A stretch of 6,616 bases of DNA. It comes from an uncultured Myxococcales bacterium (GTDB lineage: Bacteria > Myxococcota_A > UBA9042). Location: assembly GCA_937915965.1 (NCBI GenBank), contig CALGHC010000718.1, positions 1-6,616 of the forward strand, written 5' to 3'. The translations under genes were made by a program, and so were the position numbers. The number at the start of each line of letters is the position of its first letter. The stretch's first letter is position 1. The notes below the pieces were generated by a model. That model was given only the letters and a program-made list of their open reading frames with translations, was not told the DNA's origin and made no database searches. Positions 1 through 4,772 of this stretch are shown here, one piece after another.

Positions 1-78
1 CTCGTCCCGCCGCCCGTGCCGCCCGCGCCTCTCGCGGCGCCCGCGCCTCCTGCGCCACAGACCGCGACCGGCGCTTGA
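1..78 (+). CDS. 3' end of an unidentified gene with a Pro/Ala-rich tail (partial)
   Basis: Frame 1 is open from the left edge and ends in two consecutive TGA codons (76-81). It encodes 25 residues made almost only of Pro, Ala, Val and Leu (LVPPPVPPAPLAAPAP at the start). Such tails are common at the ends of secreted or scaffold proteins in high-GC bacteria. The other two plus frames stay open into the next gene, so openness alone proves little. The tandem stop and the low-complexity composition are the only support. If real, it converges on the methyltransferase gene with a gap of 27 bp. No function can be given. Confidence 0.35.
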   Translation, partial: LVPPPVPPAPLAAPAPPAPQTATGA

Positions 79-105
79 TGAAGGTCGGTCGACGGTTTCA
101 CTGCG

Positions 106-888
106 TCACGGCGCGACGGGCTGTGACGCGACCTCAAAGATCAGCAGGTGCTGGTAGGGCAGGAGTGTGTCTTCGCGGCGCTTGAGTTGGTAGCCGGCCG
201 CCTCCAACTCTGCCGCGATCGCGTCGGGGGCGATGCGCATTTCGAGTGGGGGTCCGAAGGGCGTCGGCTCCTTTTTGAAGTCGACGATCACCAACCGCCC
301 CCCCGGCTTGATCAGCTGCCGCACGCGCTCGAAGTATGCCGTGCGGTTGCCGATGTGGTGGTAGGTGTTGCACACGAAGACGAGGTCGACCGGCTCGGGG
401 ATCATCGGATTGTCGGGCTGGGCCAGGACGGCCTTGATCTGACCGAGGCGCTCTTCCTCTGCGCGCCGCTTGAGCCACGCGACCATGCCCGGCTCGACGT
501 CGATCGCGTAGATGCGACCCTTGGGCAGCGCGACGGCAAACCGCACAGGGAAATAGCCAGTGGCCGCGCCGATGTCAGCCATCCGCTCGTCGCCGCGCAG
601 CCCCAACGCCGCGACCACAGCTTCGCCCTTCTGCCAAGCGTCTCGATCCGCCGACTCGAAGACTTCGGACCACTGGGCAGCGTCGCTGAAGCTGTGGTGG
701 TGGCGGTGGCGGTGGCCGTGACCGTGGCCGCCCTCGTCCCGAGGGGCCGTGGCCGGTCCCACCGGGTCCGAGGCCGAGGACTGGGCGTCTTGCACACCGC
801 TGCACGCGCCGAGCGCGCCGAGCGCGGCGAGTGAAACGAGGGCGAGCGAGATCGCGAGGGCGAACGGTCGCGATCGGGGCGGGGTCAT
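106..888 (-). CDS. Lipoprotein with His-rich spacer and class I SAM-dependent methyltransferase domain
   Basis: 260 residues. The N-terminus has Arg5/Arg7, a hydrophobic core and a lipobox LGAC with Cys29, so a lipid-anchored, exported protein is predicted; Ser at +2 favours the outer membrane. A spacer holds seven His in residues 55-65 (H-x-H alternating with Gly/Arg, ending HHH), a plausible Zn/Ni/Cu-binding tract. The Rossmann-type methyltransferase fold follows: motif I DIGAATGYF (105-113), motif II YAIDVEPGMV (127-136), motif IV VDLVFVCNTYHHI (167-179), post-motif LIKPGGRLVIVDFK (192-205), and a final strand HLLIFEV (247-253). The substrate cannot be told from sequence. The ATG at 888 is chosen because AGGAG lies 5 bases upstream and it places the signal peptide at the N-terminus, although the frame stays open far upstream. 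The oddity is a SAM-binding fold outside the cytoplasm. The gene is divergent from the pseudo-receiver gene. Confidence 0.9.
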   Translation of the reverse strand: MTPPRSRPFALAISLALVSLAALGALGACSGVQDAQSSASDPVGPATAPRDEGGHGHGHRHRHHHSFSDAAQWSEVFESADRDAWQKGEAVVAALGLRGDERMADIGAATGYFPVRFAVALPKGRIYAIDVEPGMVAWLKRRAEEERLGQIKAVLAQPDNPMIPEPVDLVFVCNTYHHIGNRTAYFERVRQLIKPGGRLVIVDFKKEPTPFGPPLEMRIAPDAIAAELEAAGYQLKRREDTLLPYQHLLIFEVASQPVAP

Positions 889-893
889 GCTCT

Positions 894-898
894 CTCCT
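894..898 (-). promoter_or_regulatory. Ribosome binding site of the methyltransferase lipoprotein
   Basis: On the minus strand AGGAG (within AGGAGAGAG) stands 5 bases before the ATG at 886-888. It decides the start, because the same frame is open without a stop up to position 2700. Confidence 0.75.
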
Positions 899-934
899 GG
901 AAGATTGGCGAAGGCAGGGGTGACGTGGCCCATC

Positions 935-962
935 ATTGTGGCGCGGATCCGATCGCATGCAA
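935..962 (-). promoter_or_regulatory. Weak candidate promoter for the methyltransferase lipoprotein
   Basis: Read on the minus strand, TTGCAT (957-962) and CACAAT (935-940) are separated by 16 bp, matching the sigma70 consensus at 3/6 and 4/6. It would give a leader of about 40 bases. The -35 element overlaps the first GCAAGG repeat, so a protein bound there could block it. The match is modest and the call tentative. Confidence 0.2.
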
Positions 963-1013
963 GGGCGGGCCACGCAAGGGCGGGTGCACGCAAGGACGGG
1001 CGCTCGGATCCGA
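944..1013. repeat. Operator-like cluster: three GCAAGGRCGGG repeats between two CGGATCCG palindromes
   Basis: Three direct repeats begin at 959, 974 and 990 (GCAAGGGCGGG, GCAAGGGCGGG, GCAAGGACGGG), 15 and 16 bp apart. On either side lies the same nonamer CGGATCCGA (944-952 and 1005-1013), whose first eight bases are a perfect palindrome. The cluster sits in the middle of the 213-bp divergent intergenic region. It is placed to act on both genes as a set of transcription-factor sites. No known regulator consensus is recognised. It is not in a supported coding frame. Confidence 0.55.
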
Positions 1014-1028
1014 CTCGGCCCACCGGAC

Positions 1029-1057
1029 TTGACCCCTGCGCTCCGGTCGCGTGAAAT
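1029..1057 (+). promoter_or_regulatory. Candidate sigma70-like promoter of the pseudo-receiver gene
   Basis: TTGACC (1029-1034, 5/6) and TGAAAT (1052-1057, 4/6) are separated by exactly 17 bp. Transcription would begin near 1064. That is downstream of the in-frame GTG at 1051 and upstream of the ribosome site at 1091, which supports the ATG at 1102 as the true start. The promoter lies just downstream of the repeat cluster. Confidence 0.45.
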
Positions 1058-1090
1058 GCGCCCGGCATCTGCGCACCTGCGCGCGCCTCC

Positions 1091-1096
1091 AAGGAG
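1091..1096 (+). promoter_or_regulatory. Ribosome binding site of the pseudo-receiver gene
   Basis: AAGGAG stands 5 bases before ATG 1102. It favours this start over the in-frame GTG at 1051. The GTG at 1099 directly before the ATG would leave only 2 bases and is less likely. Confidence 0.75.
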
Positions 1097-1101
1097 CCGT
1101 G

Positions 1102-2760
1102 ATGACTGAAAGCCACATCGTGCTTGTCGGGACCACCAAGGTCTTGAGCCGGAGCCTGAAGCGCACGCTGCCCGAGGGTGCCCAACTCGAGGTCGTCGAT
1201 TCGATGGAGCGGGCGATGGCCCTGCTCGCTGATCGTCCTGTCGCCCTGATGGTGTTGGGGCCGACCCTGCGCCGCGGTCTGGCGGTGGTCACGACGATCC
1301 GTCGCGACGCAGGACTCAAGGAGCTCGGTCTCATCGTCGTGTACCGCGATGATCAGCGCGAAGACGTCAAGCGCCATCTCAAGGGTCGTTTTCAGGCCGA
1401 TCGATACATCATGCAGTCGCGGATCAATCAGGACCTCCGGCCTGCCGTCGAGCAACTGCTCGAAGAACTCACCGGTGACGACGACGCCGAAGGCATCGAG
1501 GAGATCGACGTCGACGTCGAGGAGATCAGCGCCGGTCGTGCCAGCACAGAAGAGGTCGCGACGGTCTTGATGGACATCGACGAGATGCGCGCCCGCATGA
1601 GCGGTGACGCCGCCGACGCCGCCGCCGGCCGCGGCGACGTGCTTGAGTCCCTTGAGGAAATTGGCGGGATCGAGGTGTTGGACGACATCGGCGCCGACGA
1701 GGAAGTCGAGAGCGTCGAAGAATTCGAGGCGATTGATGACGACGATTTGATCGACGACGTCGAGGAAGACGACGAGATGGAGGCGTTTGAGCCAATCGAC
1801 ATCATCACGGCCACGGACATCGAGGAGATCTCGGCCGCAGACGTCGTCGAGGATGACCTGATCGAAGAGATTGGCGGCGACGCGCTCGTCGAGATCGGCT
1901 CGGAGGCGGTCGAGGAGCTCGACGGCGACGCGCTCGTCGAGATCAGCTCGGAGGCGGTTGAGGAACTTGACGGCGAGGCGGTCGAGGAGCTCGACGGCGA
2001 GGCGGTCGAGGAACTCGACGGCGACGCACTCGTGGAGCTCGACGGCGACGAGCTTGACGAAGTGGGCGCTGAAGCGGTCGAGGCGCTCGACGGCGAGCCG
2101 CTTGAAGCGCTTGAGGCTGAGCCGCTCGAGGAGCTCGACAGCGAGATGCTTGAGGAGGTCGACGGCGAGGCGGTCGAGGAGGACGGCGCGGCCCCATCGG
2201 GCCTCGTTGACGATGTCTCCTTTGATGAGGCCTTTGCCGCAGACACGCTGCGCGACGCGCCGACGGCCATTGTGGCGGTCGCGACGGAGCGGGGCGATTC
2301 GGCCCCCGTGCCCGCCGGCGGCCATCGCCACCACGCCAGCGGTTCGCAGATGATGAGCAGCGATCTCGATGAACTCACAGGCATCATCGGCCGGCTGCAG
2401 GAGGCTCGCTCGCTCATCGTCGAGCTCGAGGCGGACAACGAGCGGCTGCGCGATCGCATTACCGCCCTTGAGGCGAATCCCGGTGACGACGCAAAGTCGC
2501 GCGACTGGGAACACCAGCTCGCCGAGGCGACTGCCGGTGTCGCCGTCGCCGAGGCGATGGCCGAGGGGCTGCAGGGGCGCCTCGTCGAAGCTCAGGAGGC
2601 GCGCGATGAGGCCCGCGCGGCGCTTGAAGAGGCCCGTGCCGCGCTCGAAGAGGTCTCGGCCGAGCGAGACGCTGCCAGCGCGACCCTCGAGAAGACCCAC
2701 TCACGCGACGCAGAGATCGCACGGTCGCTCTTCGACCTTGCGGGCAAGCTTGAGGGCTGA
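1102..2760 (+). CDS. Pseudo-receiver / acidic octapeptide-repeat / coiled-coil protein, FrzS/AglZ-like architecture
   Basis: 552 residues in three parts. Residues 4-123 follow the response-regulator receiver pattern: strand HIVLVG (5-10), VALMVLG (47-53), LIVVY (77-81), then FQADRYIMQSR (97-107) in place of the usual AGADDYLxKP. The key residues are lost: the acidic pair after strand 1 is Gly10-Thr11, the phosphoacceptor Asp is Gly53, and the Lys is Gln105 or Met104. It should not be phosphorylated in the normal way. Residues about 126-383 are extremely acidic, with no Lys or Arg from 178 to 383, and include the octad repeats. A His cluster (408-411) precedes a coiled coil (about 421-550) rich in Ala, Glu and Arg with a duplicated EARAALE heptad. 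No signal peptide or membrane segment is seen, so it is cytoplasmic. A receiver-like head on a coiled coil is the plan of myxobacterial FrzS and AglZ (polarity and motility scaffolds); the acidic middle is different. A scaffold role is inference. Confidence 0.88.
   Translation: MTESHIVLVGTTKVLSRSLKRTLPEGAQLEVVDSMERAMALLADRPVALMVLGPTLRRGLAVVTTIRRDAGLKELGLIVVYRDDQREDVKRHLKGRFQADRYIMQSRINQDLRPAVEQLLEELTGDDDAEGIEEIDVDVEEISAGRASTEEVATVLMDIDEMRARMSGDAADAAAGRGDVLESLEEIGGIEVLDDIGADEEVESVEEFEAIDDDDLIDDVEEDDEMEAFEPIDIITATDIEEISAADVVEDDLIEEIGGDALVEIGSEAVEELDGDALVEISSEAVEELDGEAVEELDGEAVEELDGDALVELDGDELDEVGAEAVEALDGEPLEALEAEPLEELDSEMLEEVDGEAVEEDGAAPSGLVDDVSFDEAFAADTLRDAPTAIVAVATERGDSAPVPAGGHRHHASGSQMMSSDLDELTGIIGRLQEARSLIVELEADNERLRDRITALEANPGDDAKSRDWEHQLAEATAGVAVAEAMAEGLQGRLVEAQEARDEARAALEEARAALEEVSAERDAASATLEKTHSRDAEIARSLFDLAGKLEG
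1879..2187 (+). repeat. 24-bp / 8-residue tandem repeat array inside the pseudo-receiver gene
   Basis: Twelve full octads and a seventh-eighths unit encode residues 260-362. The commonest unit is EAVEELDG (1903, 1951, 1975, 1999); a second type is DALVEI[GS]S or DALVELDG (1879, 1927, 2023). Later units drift (DELDEVGA, EPLEALEA, EMLEEVDG). Units at 1903 and 1975 are identical in DNA. The 48-bp pair 1879-1926 differs from 1927-1974 at only four positions, which shows recent duplication of a double unit. Hydrophobic residues recur at octad positions 3 and 6, and 41 of the 96 residues in the full units are Asp or Glu. Confidence 0.9.
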
Positions 2761-2773
2761 CGATCGGGTTCGC

Positions 2774-3712
2774 TCAGGCGGGAGCGCCGGTCGCCGAGCG
2801 CAGCAGTTCGTTGGCCAGATCCGGCCCTCCCAGGGCGCAGATCTCGCGGATGCCGGTCGGGCTGGTGATGTTGATCTCGGTCAACAGCCCGCCGATCAGG
2901 TCAATTCCGACAAATAGCAGCCCTGCGGCGCGCAGCGGCTCCTTCAGGGCATCGCAGACGCGTTGTTCGTCGGGTCCGAGCACGCCGAGCTCCAGCCGAG
3001 CACCGACGTGGATGTTCCCGCGTAGATCGTCGGGCGGGGGCACGCGCAGCAGCGAGCCTCGGGCGACGCCGTCGATCAGGATCACGCGCAGGTCACCATC
3101 TCGCACGGCCGGCAGATACTTCTGCACCAGGATGAAGTCCCTGCCGGAGTGCGTCGACATCTCAATGAGCGAGCGGCTGTTGAGGTCGCCGGGCAGCAGC
3201 GCGACGATCCCCGCGCCACCCGAGAAGCCCAGCGGCTTGATCACGATCGCGCCGCCGACGTCAGCCTGAAAGCGGCGAACCTCGTCCATGTCGCGCACCA
3301 GCGTGCTGGGTGGGCACAGCTCGGGGAACTTCAGGAGACTCGCCTTTTCGTTCCAGTCGCGCAGGGATCGCGGGCGATTGACCACCCGGGTGGGCGGGGG
3401 GGCGAGCTCGAGCACCCAGGTTGCGGCGATGTAGTTCAGGTCGAATGGCGGATCTTTGCGCATCCACACGACGTCGAAGTGGCCGAGCGCGTGCACCTCG
3501 GCCGCGCCCAGCTCGAACCGGTCGGTATCGACGTGGATGTGCGCGGGCTGGCAGCGCGCGAAGCCGCCGCCGCTGTGGGCAAAAAGACCGTCGGTGTCGC
3601 ACGACCAGCAATCGTCGCCACCGCTGCGGGCCGCGTCCATCAGACCAATCGACGAATCCTGCTGCAGCGAGAGCTTCGGCAGCGGGTCGATGACGAAGAG
3701 ATGGCGGGCCAT
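2774..3712 (-). CDS. gshB: Glutathione synthetase (prokaryotic GshB type)
   Basis: 312 residues, the normal length for the family. It joins gamma-glutamylcysteine and glycine with ATP to make glutathione, in the cytoplasm. The N-terminal domain has VIDPLPKLSLQQDSS (7-21) and the hallmark MRKDPPFD (84-91). VNRPRSLRDWNEK (111-123) leads into the ATP-grasp part: IVIKPLGFSGGAGI (156-169), QKYLPAVRDGDLRVILIDG (197-215), loop Arg231-Gly-Asn (E. coli RGN), and the metal- and ATP-binding LTEINITSPTGIREI (277-291). All signature blocks are present, so it should be active. The ATG at 3712 has GGAG 5 bases upstream. It lies 60 bp behind the OB-fold lipoprotein gene on the same strand and is probably cotranscribed. 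No gshA is in the window. The gene ends 13 bp from the convergent pseudo-receiver gene. Confidence 0.96.
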   Translation of the reverse strand: MARHLFVIDPLPKLSLQQDSSIGLMDAARSGGDDCWSCDTDGLFAHSGGGFARCQPAHIHVDTDRFELGAAEVHALGHFDVVWMRKDPPFDLNYIAATWVLELAPPPTRVVNRPRSLRDWNEKASLLKFPELCPPSTLVRDMDEVRRFQADVGGAIVIKPLGFSGGAGIVALLPGDLNSRSLIEMSTHSGRDFILVQKYLPAVRDGDLRVILIDGVARGSLLRVPPPDDLRGNIHVGARLELGVLGPDEQRVCDALKEPLRAAGLLFVGIDLIGGLLTEINITSPTGIREICALGGPDLANELLRSATGAPA

Positions 3713-3729
3713 GTCGACTCCGGGGTCAA

Positions 3730-3745
3730 CGCGGCTGCTGCCGCG
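3730..3745 (-). other. Small GC hairpin before gshB
   Basis: In the 60-bp gap between the OB-fold lipoprotein gene and gshB, a perfect 6-bp stem CGCGGC/GCCGCG with a 4-base loop ends about 9 bases before the gshB ribosome site. There is no T-run after it, so it is not an intrinsic terminator. It may shape mRNA processing or translation of gshB. At this GC content a stem of this size can also arise by chance. Confidence 0.25.
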
Positions 3746-3772
3746 GGTCCTTAAACGAACGGGGGGGCGGCG

Positions 3773-4672
3773 CTACAGCCGCGGGTCGAAAGGCTGCGGG
3801 CCCGGCTCGACGGTCAGCGTCGCCGCCTCGAGCAGGGCGACGTAGTGGGCGCCGACGCCGTAATCGCGGTCGATGCCGATGGTCCCCTCGACCAGGAGGA
3901 TATCGCCGGCTTGTACGTCGACGTCGGTCGTCACCATCAGCTCGCCCTGTTCGCCGCGGGCGCTGCCGTCGCGTAGGCGCACCCAGGTCCTGCCCAGGCT
4001 CGTGACGACCTGCACGGCCTTGCCGCGGACCTTGACGAATCGGTCTCGGAAGGCCTCCCGATTGCCGACGATCTCGACGATAGCCTGGTCGGCCTTTTCG
4101 ATGCCGGTGACCGTCTCGATGACGACCTGACCATCGCGGATCGTGATGACGTCGACGGTGGCGCGTTCGGGCAGGGGCGGATGCCCCGGCGGCAAACCGG
4201 GCCCCGGATCGTGCACCGCCTCGACAAAGGGCCGCAGGCGCACGCTCTTGCCGCTGATGTGGGCAGCGAGCAGGACCACATCATAGCGCCGCCCACCCGG
4301 TCGCGCTTGGAAGCTCCGCACGACCTCAAAATCGCGGATCGTCACGGAGTCGTCTGGAGCGACCGAGACGGCGGGTGTGACGACCATCGCCCGAGTTGAC
4401 TCGTCGGCGAGCCGCAACACCGTGAACGCACCACTCTCGACGATCTCGACCACCTGCGCCGTGACCGGCGCGCTGCGTTTGCCCGTGATCGCTTGGACCA
4501 GGGTGTTGCCGAGATCAGCTTGAAGCGGCTGTTCGCGGTCGCGTGGGCGCTCGCGCTGCTTGCTCCTCCCACAGCCAGCGGTGAGCGCGGCGACGGCGAC
4601 AACGCACGCGGCGACCGCGGTGGTTCGAAGCAGGCCGGAGCCCAGCCGAGCGATCGCGGACGATGGGGTCAT
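3773..4672 (-). CDS. Exported lipoprotein with two OB-fold-like domains, function unknown
   Basis: 299 residues. The signal peptide has Arg9/Arg16, a long Ala/Val core and the lipobox ALTAGC with Cys34; Gly at +2 fits the outer membrane. A charged linker (36-47) follows. Residues about 68-141 form one beta-rich domain (APVTAQVVEIVESGAFTVLRL, then DSVTIRDFEVVRSF and RRYDVVLLAAHI). Residues about 186-288 form the second: a lead-in ETVTGIEKADQAIVEIV, then RFVKVRGKAVQVV, GRTWVRLRDGS, LMVTTDVDVQAGDILLVEGT and DRDYGVGAHYVALLEAATL. This is the pattern of OB-fold (nucleic-acid-binding-fold) exported proteins in Geobacter-like bacteria, recognised from memory; their ligand is unknown. The linker between the domains is Pro-rich (155-168). 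The ATG at 4672 is chosen for its strong AGGAGG site and signal peptide, though the frame is open upstream. Probably the first gene of an operon with gshB. Confidence 0.87.
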   Translation of the reverse strand: MTPSSAIARLGSGLLRTTAVAACVVAVAALTAGCGRSKQRERPRDREQPLQADLGNTLVQAITGKRSAPVTAQVVEIVESGAFTVLRLADESTRAMVVTPAVSVAPDDSVTIRDFEVVRSFQARPGGRRYDVVLLAAHISGKSVRLRPFVEAVHDPGPGLPPGHPPLPERATVDVITIRDGQVVIETVTGIEKADQAIVEIVGNREAFRDRFVKVRGKAVQVVTSLGRTWVRLRDGSARGEQGELMVTTDVDVQAGDILLVEGTIGIDRDYGVGAHYVALLEAATLTVEPGPQPFDPRL

Positions 4673-4678
4673 GTCTCT

Positions 4679-4684
4679 CCTCCT
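4679..4684 (-). promoter_or_regulatory. Ribosome binding site of the OB-fold lipoprotein
   Basis: On the minus strand a perfect AGGAGG (followed by AGAG) stands 6 bases before ATG 4672. It fixes the start against an in-frame extension that would run up to 5134, antisense to the CotH-like gene. Confidence 0.85.
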
Positions 4685-4713
4685 GTGCGTCCGGTGCCGG
4701 GGCAACAGGTCTG

Positions 4714-4742
4714 GTTCTATCTGTCCGCCTGACTTGTGGCAA
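4714..4742 (-). promoter_or_regulatory. Candidate sigma70-like promoter of the OB-fold lipoprotein-gshB operon
   Basis: On the minus strand TTGCCA (4737-4742, 5/6) and TAGAAC (4714-4719, 4/6) are separated by exactly 17 bp. Transcription would start near 4707, giving a leader of about 35 bases that ends in the AGGAGG site. It is the best promoter match in the 100-bp divergent gap. Confidence 0.45.
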
Positions 4743-4772
4743 TGGTGCCGTCCATCGGATACGGTTCGCCGG

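Noticed and set aside
103..129. 7-bp inverted repeat GCGTCAC/GTGACGC spanning the methyltransferase stop codon
   Set aside because: The loop is 13 bases and no T-run follows on either strand. It is too weak to call a terminator at this GC content.
694..726. GTG/GCG trinucleotide-like low-complexity tract
   Set aside because: It is explained by the His-rich spacer codons of the methyltransferase lipoprotein, not a separate repeat element.
1051..1101. GTG start at 1051 for the pseudo-receiver gene
   Set aside because: The codons before 1102 do not extend the receiver fold. The candidate promoter -10 overlaps this GTG, and AAGGAG at 1091 serves ATG 1102.
1428..2459. 343-codon Ser-rich minus-strand frame
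   Set aside because: Its Ser/Thr/Ala monotony is the shifted antisense reading of the GAG/GAC-rich repeats in the acidic-repeat gene.
3149..3754. 201-codon plus-strand frame opposite gshB
   Set aside because: It is a shadow of a well-supported gshB gene, with no ribosome site or domain of its own.
4734..4762. Possible plus-strand promoter for the CotH-like gene (TTGTGG, 17 bp, GGATAC)
   Set aside because: The hexamers match consensus poorly (3/6 and at most 3/6 after shifting), too weak to annotate. The gene's promoter remains unidentified.
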